The notes under the pieces were generated by a model. It worked only from the letters and a program-made list of their open reading frames with translations, was not told where the DNA came from and ran no database searches. A DNA stretch of 64,000 bases from positions 1-64,000 of the forward strand of contig CAMAWH010000003.1 in NCBI GenBank assembly GCA_945861635.1. The letters are read 5' to 3'. The DNA is from Klebsiella pneumoniae. Its GTDB lineage: Bacteria > Myxococcota_A > UBA796 > SXON01. The translations under genes were made by a program, and so were the position numbers. Positions 1 to 8,082 of the stretch are shown in pieces (position 1 is the first letter of the stretch; each line of letters begins with the position of its first letter).

Positions 1-936
<936 letters not shown>

Positions 937-1005
937 GACTGCTCCATGTCGCGCCTCACGGCGGGGACGGCCGGCGGTTAGCGCGCCAGCGACACGGCGG
1001 CCACT

Positions 1006-1716
1006 CTACTCTCCCGTCTTTGGCTCCGGGAAGGGAACAACCGGCACCACGCTCTCGCCAGGGTCATCGTCCGCCAAGCCATGCAAATCCTTCAGCGTCG
1101 GCAGATCCGCAAGCGTACGGAGGCCGAACAACTCCATGAACGTGGACGTCGTGCCATACGTCATCGGCCGGCCCGGCTCGTCAGATCGACCGGCCATCCG
1201 GATCAGCCCCCGGTCCAAAAGCGTCCGGAGAATCCCGCCCGAGTCCACGCCGCGAAGGTCGTCAATCGCCCCCTTCGACACGGGCTGTCGAAAGGCCACA
1301 ACCGACAACGTCTCCAACGCAGCCCGCGACAACCGTACCGGCTTCCCACCGCGAACCGCAGCCACCCACACGGCCAACCGCGTGTCCGTGCGAAGCTGCC
1401 ATCCGGCCCCAACCGGAACCAAACGCAACCCCGAGCCTGTGCGAAACATGCGTTCTCGGAGCGCACCAAGGCCGCCGTCGACCTCAGCCTCGGAGATTTG
1501 CAGCGCCTCCGCCAATTGCAACACGGTCACAACACCCGGCATGGCGAACAAGCAGGCTTCGATCGCGGGAAGCAACAGCGCAAGCGGCACTGCTCCGCCG
1601 ACGCTCTCCGCTTCTGCCACCTCAACAGGCGTCGGGAAGGCGATGATGTTCTCATCGTGCTCGGCTTCCCCCGGCAGGTCGTCGCAATCCACGTCGTCCG
1701 TCGTGTCGTCACTCAC
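1006..1716 (-). CDS. scpB: segregation and condensation protein B
   Basis: ScpB is the winged-helix partner of ScpA in the SMC condensin that compacts and segregates the chromosome. The translated product (236 aa) has the two winged-helix regions and the family signature TLSVVAFRQPVSKGAIDDLRG followed by MTYGTTSTFMELFGL. I chose GTG at 1716 rather than the longest frame because the earlier codons lie inside scpA. This GTG overlaps the scpA stop (GTGAGTGA), and a GGAGG box sits just upstream at about 1722-1726. The N-terminus is acidic (DDTTDDVDCDD), and the C-terminus is a Pro-rich tail. Confidence 0.92.
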   Translation of the reverse strand: MSDDTTDDVDCDDLPGEAEHDENIIAFPTPVEVAEAESVGGAVPLALLLPAIEACLFAMPGVVTVLQLAEALQISEAEVDGGLGALRERMFRTGSGLRLVPVGAGWQLRTDTRLAVWVAAVRGGKPVRLSRAALETLSVVAFRQPVSKGAIDDLRGVDSGGILRTLLDRGLIRMAGRSDEPGRPMTYGTTSTFMELFGLRTLADLPTLKDLHGLADDDPGESVVPVVPFPEPKTGE

Positions 1717-2530
1717 CGTACACCTCCTTGTCCATATCGTCTTCCGGAAGCGCCGAAAGATCGGCTTCCGCCAAACGTACCTTGCTAACGATCCCGACTG
1801 CACCGAGGTGGACTCGTTGCCAAATATCGACCATTTGCAGGCGCGCCATCTCCAACACGCCGAGGAAGGTCAACACGCGGGCGCGCCGCGACGGCAACTC
1901 GCCGAAAACCTCGGACAAAAGATGCTCTTCGCCATCGTCGAGCAGCCCGAGCACCCACCGCACGCGCTCCGCTAACGTGTAGTGCTCCCGCTCGACGTGA
2001 TGCACGGGTGCGGGTTCGGCGCGCTTGGCACATAGTTCAAAGAACATCCGCGCCAACCCCCACGCATCGGTCGTCGGATCGAGCACCTGCTCGTCTACCG
2101 CCGGTGGAATGGCGGGACGCGCGAACACATCCCGGTCGAGACGCGTACGCTCTCCCAACTCGGCGGCGGCCTCCCGAAAACGCTCGTACTCGACGAGCCG
2201 CATTTCTAGAGCCTTCTTCGGGTCCTGCTCGTCCTCCTCTACCGCCACGCCCGGTGCGCGAGGCAACAATTCCCTGGCTTTGAGCTGGCATAAAGTGGCT
2301 GCCATCACGAGGTAGTCCCCCGCGAGGTCCACGTCGATTTCCTCGACACGGTCGAGATAGGAAAGGTACGCATCGCAAATCCGCGCACACGGAATGTCCC
2401 GGAGATTGACGCCCTCTCTCCGGACCAGGAACAAAAGCAGGTCCAGCGGCCCGTCATAGACGCCAATATGGACCGGCGGCTCTGCGCGCCGAACCGCGGG
2501 CTGCACGTGAACGACACGCTGCGAAAGCAT
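1709..2530 (-). CDS. scpA: segregation and condensation protein A (kleisin)
   Basis: ScpA is the kleisin that bridges the SMC heads in bacterial condensin. The N-terminal signature is clear at about residues 20-45 (YDGPLDLLLFLVRREGVNLRDI), and the segment GDYLVMAATLCQLKARELLP follows. The C-terminal winged helix ends with FLGVLEMARLQMVDIWQ. Length 273 aa is normal. The start is an ATG at 2530. The 3' end overlaps the scpB start by 8 bases, so the two are translationally coupled. Confidence 0.94.
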   Translation of the reverse strand: MLSQRVVHVQPAVRRAEPPVHIGVYDGPLDLLLFLVRREGVNLRDIPCARICDAYLSYLDRVEEIDVDLAGDYLVMAATLCQLKARELLPRAPGVAVEEDEQDPKKALEMRLVEYERFREAAAELGERTRLDRDVFARPAIPPAVDEQVLDPTTDAWGLARMFFELCAKRAEPAPVHHVEREHYTLAERVRWVLGLLDDGEEHLLSEVFGELPSRRARVLTFLGVLEMARLQMVDIWQRVHLGAVGIVSKVRLAEADLSALPEDDMDKEVYGE

Positions 2531-2640
2531 GGGGGGAGCGGGGCTGGAGGGTGGCGGGAGACGCGCGGGGAGCGCGGGCGAGGAGCACCGTCGGGAAACG
2601 GGGCGTGGGGAGGAGTGTGTTCTACCGGATCGCGCCTACC

Positions 2641-2666
2641 TTGACAACCCAGCCGCTCGCGATAAT
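2641..2666 (+). promoter_or_regulatory. candidate promoter for rpsT
   Basis: A perfect TTGACA hexamer (2641-2646) is followed by GATAAT (2661-2666), 28 bases before the rpsT start. The 14-base spacer is shorter than the preferred 16-18, so one of the two boxes may not be the one used. It lies in the 163 bases between the divergent scpA and rpsT starts. Confidence 0.35.
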
Positions 2667-2693
2667 CGCCGGACCCGAAATCGGAGACTTCCC

Positions 2694-2960
2694 GTGGCCC
2701 ATCACAAAGACGCGATCAAGCGCATTCGCACCTCTCAAGCCGCCCGCGCACGCAATCGCTCGGACCGGACTCGCATGCGCGGTCAGGTCAAGGTGTTGCG
2801 TGATGTGATCGACGGCGGCGATGCAGCCGCCGCGCAGACCGACCTGAACGCTACCGTATCGCTGCTCCAAAAGATGGCGCAAAAGGGCATTATTCATCGG
2901 CGCAACGCTGCCCGCAAGATCAGCCGACTGGCCAAGGCGGTCAACGCCCTGAAGAAGTAG
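2694..2960 (+). CDS. rpsT: 30S ribosomal protein S20
   Basis: S20 binds 16S rRNA early in 30S assembly. The 88 aa product starts VAHHKDAIKRIRTSQAARAR and ends with the family's Ala/Lys/Arg-rich helix (NAARKISRLAKAVNALKK). The open frame extends upstream, but homology begins exactly at the GTG at 2694, which has a GGAG box seven bases before it. It stands alone, divergent from scpA. Confidence 0.95.
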   Translation: MAHHKDAIKRIRTSQAARARNRSDRTRMRGQVKVLRDVIDGGDAAAAQTDLNATVSLLQKMAQKGIIHRRNAARKISRLAKAVNALKK

Positions 2961-3172
2961 GGTCGCCCCGACCGCTTCGAAACTGCCGGCGCGCTCCTTT
3001 TGGGCCGCGCTCCGCGCGTCCGCTTGTCGTGCGAAACCGACGACCGTCCGCCGGCCTGATCCCACGCACCGCTGAAATATATTTTTTACCGGCGCCAAAC
3101 ATTTCCGCCGCAACCGCCGCGTCGGTCACGACGTCGTGGCGCGCGCGCCGACGCGCCGGAAAAACGGGCCGG
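2961..3172. other. intergenic region, no gene seen
   Basis: These 212 bases lie between the convergent 3' ends of rpsT and holA. They hold a short AT-rich patch (about 3074-3088, in a GC-rich background) and a 12-base perfect palindrome CACGACGTCGTG at 3127-3138. I see no convincing stem followed by a U-tract in either direction and no open frame that looks like a gene. Confidence 0.6.
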
Positions 3173-4171
3173 CTACAGCTCCGTGAGCCGCAGAATCAAC
3201 GCCTCAAACACCCGCCGGTCACCGGCGCGGCTGGAGTTCATGCGCCGCGCGGCCACCGCCACCTCCTCGAGCAACGCTGACGGAGAAATTGGCTTCTCCT
3301 GCAGTAAAGACCGCACGGCACGCGCCGTGTCCGGCCGCATCCGCACGCCGGAATCCCGATCCGAAAGCCCGCGCTTCATCGCGTCCTGCACCAGCAAGAC
3401 CTGACGCAACTGCCACGCCACCGACGCCATCAACTTGTGCGACGGCTCACCTTCCTCAAGGAGCCGGTGCATCGTCTCAAGGGCAAGATTACGGTTTCGT
3501 TCGATAATGGAGCCAGTGAGGGCCCAGCCGTCCGCATCGGCCGTAGAGGCGCAAACCTCACGAACGATGCCACGATCAATCGTTCCGCCGGGCCCGACAT
3601 AGTCCGCACACTTCTCCAGGTCCGCGACAAGAATTGCAAGTTCGCCGCCGCCCGTCGCTACCAACTCGTCGGCCGCGGCGCGGTCGAGCACGACACCCAG
3701 AGAACGCGCGCGTGTCATCGCGAATTCTGCGGGGCGCACGCCTTCGCCATCCAGCTTCAAGTGGAGCCCGGTCTTCTTGACGGCGTTCACGATGCGAATG
3801 CCACGGTCCGCACCGCCGGATGCGGCCGGAAATTTCTCCCCTGTCAAGAGCAATGTCGTAGACGCGACCGGCGCTGCAACGTAGGCGAGGAGTGCATCGA
3901 GGAGGGCTACGTTCGCGTCCTGAACCTGCCGCACCTCGACCAGCCGACGCGCACTCATCATCGGCACGGTCCGGGCGGCATCGGCGAATCCCAATGCCGC
4001 TTCCTCTCCCGCGGTAAAAACCGCGTGATTGAACGCCGCCATCGGCCCGGCCGCCAGCACCGCCCGCACCGCCGCCTCCGCCTCCCGCACCAGCAGACTC
4101 TCACTCCCGACGAGCACCATCACCGAGGGGGGCGAACGTAGAGCGTCGTCGAGCGCCGGAAGCGAGGCCAT
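3173..4171 (-). CDS. holA: DNA polymerase III subunit delta
   Basis: HolA is the delta subunit of the clamp loader that opens the beta sliding clamp. The 332 aa length and layout fit the family: an N-terminal AAA-like domain (VMVLVGSESLLVREAE), a central region around LTGEKFP and a C-terminal helical collar domain (SVAWQLRQVLLVQDAMKRG near residue 255, then EEVAVAARRMNSSRAG). The upstream gene, eight bases away, is a small LptE-like lipoprotein, the usual lptE-holA pairing. Confidence 0.9.
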   Translation of the reverse strand: MASLPALDDALRSPPSVMVLVGSESLLVREAEAAVRAVLAAGPMAAFNHAVFTAGEEAALGFADAARTVPMMSARRLVEVRQVQDANVALLDALLAYVAAPVASTTLLLTGEKFPAASGGADRGIRIVNAVKKTGLHLKLDGEGVRPAEFAMTRARSLGVVLDRAAADELVATGGGELAILVADLEKCADYVGPGGTIDRGIVREVCASTADADGWALTGSIIERNRNLALETMHRLLEEGEPSHKLMASVAWQLRQVLLVQDAMKRGLSDRDSGVRMRPDTARAVRSLLQEKPISPSALLEEVAVAARRMNSSRAGDRRVFEALILRLTEL

Positions 4172-4179
4172 GACGCCGC

Positions 4180-4611
4180 TTACTGCGCGGCAGCAAGAAG
4201 GGCCACGCCCGCGATGGCAACGTCGTGAGCGAGCAGATCGAACGCCGCCGCGCGGGCATGCGCAGCCTCCGCGGCCGTGGCGGGGGCCACTACCGTGCGC
4301 ACCGCGTTCGTCTCCCTCACGACATCCCCCGACGCGAACTGTGCCACGAGCACGGCGTCGTACAAGAGAATATTCCCAGACCGACGCGATGGATTCCAGT
4401 CCGCACGGAGCACAGTGACAACGAGCGGGCGTTCACCTTGCGCCCCCCGCGCCGACAATGCCTCGTTCACCGCCGCCCGAAGCGCATCCTCTACTCCTGG
4501 CTCAACCACCGGCGCGCGCACGGTTTGTAACGCCCACCCCGCCGTGATCGGCACGGTGCCGACGTGCACGGAGCAGGCAGACAGCAGTACGAGGGTTGAC
4601 AGAGCGCGCAC
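4180..4611 (-). CDS. lptE: LptE-like lipoprotein (LPS assembly)
   Basis: This is a 143 aa lipoprotein with a short signal peptide and lipobox (LVLLSAC, Cys at residue 12). The body is an alpha/beta domain of about 120 residues with the LptE layout: GWALQTVRAPVVEPGVEDALRAAV, then a beta strand region, then VVRETNAV. LptE plugs the LptD barrel that inserts lipopolysaccharide in the outer membrane. The sequence is too divergent to be sure from motifs alone. The call rests on size, lipobox and its position directly before holA, which is conserved in many Gram-negatives. Confidence 0.6.
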   Translation of the reverse strand: MRALSTLVLLSACSVHVGTVPITAGWALQTVRAPVVEPGVEDALRAAVNEALSARGAQGERPLVVTVLRADWNPSRRSGNILLYDAVLVAQFASGDVVRETNAVRTVVAPATAAEAAHARAAAFDLLAHDVAIAGVALLAAAQ

Positions 4612-4659
4612 GGTTCGCGAGGATGCGAGCGACAGCCCCCCGTGTCAACCGGAGTTGGA

Positions 4660-5406
4660 ATGCTTGCCCTCATCGTTGCACTGGCTGGACCCGCGCTAGC
4701 GCAGGATCCGGAGGTGGTGTCATCCGAGACGACCGTCCCCGAAAAGAAGCCGCGTGACTACTTTATGGAGGTCAACTTCCGCGGGCGCTACCTGACGCTT
4801 CCGGACGCATTCCTCGACCTCGGATATTTCAAGCACACGGGAGAGACGATTGAGCGCCCCGACGTCAACGCGTACTCGCTCGGGTTGGAATTTGTCGTCA
4901 AAGGCAAGGGCGACTCGAAGCGTGACAACGGCATCTTCTATATCGAGTACATGAACCCGTTGATCGAACCGGGGTATTGGGACGACGTCGAGAGTCCGGC
5001 GAATTCCAAGGACGGAAACTGGTTGAAACCCGACCAGTTCGCGCTTGTTGTCATCGGCGCCGACTACGCGAGTGAATTCGTCATCAAGCCTTGGTTTTCA
5101 TTCCTCGTCGGCGCGGGCCTCGGTGGCGGCATCGTTCTGGGCGAGCTCACGACGTGGGAAGCCGGCGAGCCCGAAGGCACGGAGCAGGACAACACGGACC
5201 CAAGCTGTGGACCGGATGAACCGGCGTACCTACGGAAGAATCACTGCTCCGACGACGGCCCGCAGGGGCAGATTCCACAGGTCCTGCCCTTTCTCGACGT
5301 CAACGTCGGCGTTCGCTTCAATATCAATGACCATGCCGCAATTCGGCTGGAGGGCGGCATCCACGACCTGTTCTACGTCGGCAGTTCCGTCGGGATCGTT
5401 TTCTAG
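4660..5406 (+). CDS. putative outer-membrane beta-barrel protein
   Basis: This 248 aa exported protein has a signal peptide (MLALIVALAGPALAQ, cleavage after AQ). It is followed by alternating amphipathic strands ending in a C-terminal aromatic (GSSVGIVF), the usual outer-membrane barrel signature. An acidic loop with four Cys-region residues (about 180-215, DPSCGPDEP to KNHCSDD) could hold one disulphide. I chose the ATG at 4660, which has GGAG five bases upstream, over the GTG at 4642. It is divergent from lptE with 48 bases between the starts. No specific function is recognised. Confidence 0.7.
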   Translation: MLALIVALAGPALAQDPEVVSSETTVPEKKPRDYFMEVNFRGRYLTLPDAFLDLGYFKHTGETIERPDVNAYSLGLEFVVKGKGDSKRDNGIFYIEYMNPLIEPGYWDDVESPANSKDGNWLKPDQFALVVIGADYASEFVIKPWFSFLVGAGLGGGIVLGELTTWEAGEPEGTEQDNTDPSCGPDEPAYLRKNHCSDDGPQGQIPQVLPFLDVNVGVRFNINDHAAIRLEGGIHDLFYVGSSVGIVF

Positions 5407-5462
5407 ACCGCTTGCGCGCGCCGGGTCGTTCGGATAGCAGCCGCGCTGTTCGGAGATTGCAC

Positions 5463-5738
5463 TTGGTTCTCGTTACTGTCCGCGACAATGAGCCCTTCGA
5501 GAAGGCCCTTCGCCGTTTCCGCCGCAAGGTCGAGCGTGAAGGCATCCGTAAGGACATCAAGAAGAACAGCTTTTATCTCAAGCCGGGTGAGAAGCGTCGT
5601 TTGAAGCAGCGCCTCGCCGAGAAGCGGCGGCGGAAGGCAGCTCGACGCGCCATGCGCAAGATGCCGTCGAAGCCGCGCGAAGGCGGCCCCGGTAGTGATG
5701 GGCCGCGCGGTGAGCGATCGGGCGGCGGTCCGGGCTAG
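5463..5738 (+). CDS. rpsU: 30S ribosomal protein S21
   Basis: S21 helps 30S subunits engage mRNA starts. The core is unmistakable: VTVRDNEPFEKALRRFRRKV, KDIKKNSFYLKPGEKRR and KQRLAEKRRRKAARR. Homology and a GGAG box seven bases upstream place the start at the TTG at 5463. The 91 aa product carries about 20 extra residues (Gly/Pro/Ser rich, ending GGGPG) beyond the usual 70. Its stop shares the four bases CTAG with the stop of the convergent gene. Confidence 0.93.
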   Translation: MVLVTVRDNEPFEKALRRFRRKVEREGIRKDIKKNSFYLKPGEKRRLKQRLAEKRRRKAARRAMRKMPSKPREGGPGSDGPRGERSGGGPG

Positions 5739-6538
5739 GGAACGACCGCGGGCGGGGTGCTGCCTCGCTCCTCCAAGCGGTACTCCCCTTCGATCCACCC
5801 TTCCCACGCGGCGTCGGCGGCGTCGGGAAAAGTTGTGCTCAATTCCGCGCGGAATACTCCGTTCGTTGGTGCCGCCGCGATGGCTGCCCGCAATGCGCTG
5901 CGCGCGGCTTCCCGGTCGAAAACCGACGGATCAAGTAGGATAAGCTGCGCCGCGTCCCAGTCGAGCATTCCGTCGGTGCCGGGCGTCCCGCGCACCGCGT
6001 CGGCGTGGAGCAGGTGGCCCGCGTCCTCCAAGCGGAGGGATGCCCCGGGTCCACGAGCGGACACCACGGCCAACGAATTGGCAACCGTCCACGCGACACA
6101 CGGTGCGTCGACCGCCGTAAGCGCGGCGGCCGACGCCGTATCCACGCGGTCCCCCGCGCGGTGCGCCGCTTCCGCGAACGCAGGGTTCGCGAGCAAACAG
6201 CGGAAGCCGTAGGCGCGCCCGGCCTCGTAGTGCGGCAGGGGGTCTTCCGGTGCGATGCGGCCGGCGACCCATTGTGCGCGAGAAAGGCGAAACAATACCC
6301 GCGGGTCCGTCGGCGCACCCGCCAGCAACGCCACCGCAGCGCTCATCGCTCGATCAAAACCACCCGGACCCGAGCGCGCTGCCCACAGTACATCCGCCGC
6401 CTCGATCCGCGCCGACAACGGGTCCTTTCGAGCCTTAGCAAGCGTCGCAGCGCACCCAGCGGTCACGACGGTACCGACGGCAATCACCGCGCCGAGGGTC
6501 AGGATGCCGAACCGCGAACCACGATCGGACACGCTCAC
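5735..6538 (-). CDS. TatT-like TPR lipoprotein, hypothetical
   Basis: The 267 aa lipoprotein has a signal helix (FGILTLGAVIAVGTVV) and lipobox TAGC near residue 30. The remainder is Ala-rich helical sequence with TPR-like spacing. The pattern of a Tyr-Glu-Ala-Gly-Arg helix, a conserved CLL segment and a CVAW segment resembles the T component of TRAP-associated TPR lipoproteins (TatT), but this is weak. GTG at 6538 overlaps the stop of the upstream TPR protein (GTGA), so the two are coupled and probably work together. The 3' end meets rpsU tail to tail. Confidence 0.5.
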   Translation of the reverse strand: MSVSDRGSRFGILTLGAVIAVGTVVTAGCAATLAKARKDPLSARIEAADVLWAARSGPGGFDRAMSAAVALLAGAPTDPRVLFRLSRAQWVAGRIAPEDPLPHYEAGRAYGFRCLLANPAFAEAAHRAGDRVDTASAAALTAVDAPCVAWTVANSLAVVSARGPGASLRLEDAGHLLHADAVRGTPGTDGMLDWDAAQLILLDPSVFDREAARSALRAAIAAAPTNGVFRAELSTTFPDAADAAWEGWIEGEYRLEERGSTPPAVVP

Positions 6539-7371
6539 TGCTTGCTGTACGCCGCTTCGCTCAAATCTTCCCATCCATCCCGGGAATAGCCGCACGCATC
6601 CTTTTCGTTTTTGAGAATCAGCGGGATCTGGTGGTGGTCGATCACGTCCGTCGGGTAGCTGTAGGGCAACGCGTAGGCTTGATTCAACCAGCTTCTACCC
6701 TCTGTCTTCATCTTTTCGTCGTCTTCCTTGTAGCCCTTGCAGAGCAGGGCAACGCCCAACTCCTTCACGCCTTCCAGCCGTTTCGGGTCGTCTTTGACCA
6801 TGAGCCGGAAATAGTGCACCGACTTGTTGATGTCCCCCCGCGTGCCGGTGAGCCATTCCACGATCTTCCAGTCTGGAACGATGCGGTAGAACTGCCCGAG
6901 GCCGTTGTAGACATCCCCCGGGAACGACGAAATCCCGTTGTCCATCCGATAGCGCGTCTTTTTGGTGAGCGCCTTGACCCAGAGCCGTTCCACGTCGTCG
7001 GCCAGGGACAACGAGGCGAGTACGCCCTTGGTGGTGCCGATCCGCCCGAGCGCCACGCCCTCCCAGAGGTAGCCCTGACCGTTCTCCGGATCCAGCTTCT
7101 GGCAGCGGCGAGAAAGTGTCTGCACCTTCTCGTAGACCGGCAGCCTTTGGGCGTCGGAAACCGTCTGCGCCAGCACCTCCCCCTTTTCGTACCACGCGCG
7201 CGCCAGCCGCCAGAGCGCTTCAGGGTCGTCGGGGTGGGTTTTCGTATACGCCTCTAGTACGCGAATCACACCGTCCAAATCTCCACCGTTGCCAAGGCTT
7301 TCCGCCTGTTGGACTTCCGGTGCGAGCGACTGGGCGTATCCAAGCGAAACGGCGAGCATCCACGCGACCAT
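6535..7371 (-). CDS. exported TPR-repeat protein
   Basis: This 278 aa protein has a signal peptide (WMLAVSLGYAQ, predicted cleavage after AQ) and TPR helices. The first is EAYTKTHPDDPEALWRLARA. A middle segment (RCQKLDPENGQGYLWEGVAL) and a last pair (NKSVHYFRLMVKDDPKRLEG, then VKELGVALLCKGY) complete the solenoid. A Cys near the end (KDACGY) is unpaired. It resembles bacterial RMD1/TPR proteins in which four or so repeats form a solenoid. It is the first gene of a two-gene unit with the TatT-like lipoprotein, with a 4-base overlap. No enzymatic motif is seen. Confidence 0.65.
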   Translation of the reverse strand: MVAWMLAVSLGYAQSLAPEVQQAESLGNGGDLDGVIRVLEAYTKTHPDDPEALWRLARAWYEKGEVLAQTVSDAQRLPVYEKVQTLSRRCQKLDPENGQGYLWEGVALGRIGTTKGVLASLSLADDVERLWVKALTKKTRYRMDNGISSFPGDVYNGLGQFYRIVPDWKIVEWLTGTRGDINKSVHYFRLMVKDDPKRLEGVKELGVALLCKGYKEDDEKMKTEGRSWLNQAYALPYSYPTDVIDHHQIPLILKNEKDACGYSRDGWEDLSEAAYSKQ

Positions 7372-7425
7372 GCGGCCTCCGTCGCCCGATTAGCCCGTCC
7401 GGTCGCCTCGCGGTATGTCAGGAGC

Positions 7426-7911
7426 GTGCTCCTTGTGTTTCTCGCATGCGCGCCCCTTCCTCCGGTGCCGATGGCCGCCGGTGGACCCGCCGCGCCATCG
7501 CCTGCCGCACCGCCCATCGCGACGATCGACGAGGCAGATCTGGCGGTTCTCCTTCAGAATCACACGGGGCGCTTGCTCGTCGTAAACTTCTGGGCGACCT
7601 GGTGTGGGCCGTGCGTAACGGAGTTGGCGACCCTCGCCGGTGCCGCCTTGCGTTCGCCGGATGTCCGATTCGCGCTGGTGAATGTGGACGAAGGTGAAGC
7701 AAATTCGCTGCCGCCGTTCGTACTCCGGCACGGCATTCGTCTGCCGCTCTATCACCTGGAGGTTGCCGACCCCCCGTCGTCGCTGCAACGCGTTGTGCAA
7801 GGGTGGCCGGACATCATTCCCGTAACTCTCGTTGTTGAACCAGGTGGAAATGTACGCCAAGCCTTCTCCGGTGCCGTCGCGGCGGAGTCACTCCTCGCCG
7901 CCTTGCGTTAG
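7426..7911 (+). CDS. TlpA/thioredoxin-fold protein
   Basis: The fold is thioredoxin: a strand LLVVNFWATWCGPCVTELA with the redox-active WCGPC, then VRFALVNVDEG, then the cis-Pro region DIIPVTLVVEPGG. The N-terminus is a short hydrophobic segment ending LVFLACAP, which could be a signal peptide or lipobox, so the protein is probably periplasmic and reduces or isomerises exported thiols. The start is uncertain (GTG 7426 or GTG 7435). Longer in-frame starts would overlap the divergent TPR gene. It ends 16 bases before tRNA-Leu. Confidence 0.75.
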   Translation: MLLVFLACAPLPPVPMAAGGPAAPSPAAPPIATIDEADLAVLLQNHTGRLLVVNFWATWCGPCVTELATLAGAALRSPDVRFALVNVDEGEANSLPPFVLRHGIRLPLYHLEVADPPSSLQRVVQGWPDIIPVTLVVEPGGNVRQAFSGAVAAESLLAALR

Positions 7912-7927
7912 GGGTCCGGGTACGCGC

Positions 7928-8011
7928 GCCTCGGTGGTGAAATGGTAGCCACAGGGGATTTAAAATCCCCCGCCCACTCCGGGCTTGCGGGTTCGAATCC
8001 CGCCCGAGGCA
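7928..8011 (+). tRNA. tRNA-Leu (TAA)
   Basis: This is an 84 nt class II tRNA with a long variable arm. The acceptor stem GCCTCGG pairs with CCGAGGC. The anticodon loop is TTTAAAA with anticodon TAA, and the T arm contains GGTTCGAATCC. CCA is not encoded. It sits between the thioredoxin gene and dnaK. Confidence 0.95.
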
Positions 8012-8019
8012 CGCGCGAG

Positions 8020-8049
8020 TTGACGCACCCGAGGTGGGCAGCGTAGGAT
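8020..8049 (+). promoter_or_regulatory. candidate sigma-70 promoter of dnaK
   Basis: TTGACG (8020-8025) and TAGGAT (8044-8049) are separated by 18 bases and lie 33 bases before the dnaK start, just after tRNA-Leu. I see no CIRCE inverted repeat (TTAGCACTC-N9-GAGTGCTAA) here. Confidence 0.45.
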
Positions 8050-8082
8050 TGAGCAAGGCTGCAGCCGACGGAAAGTTCCAGG

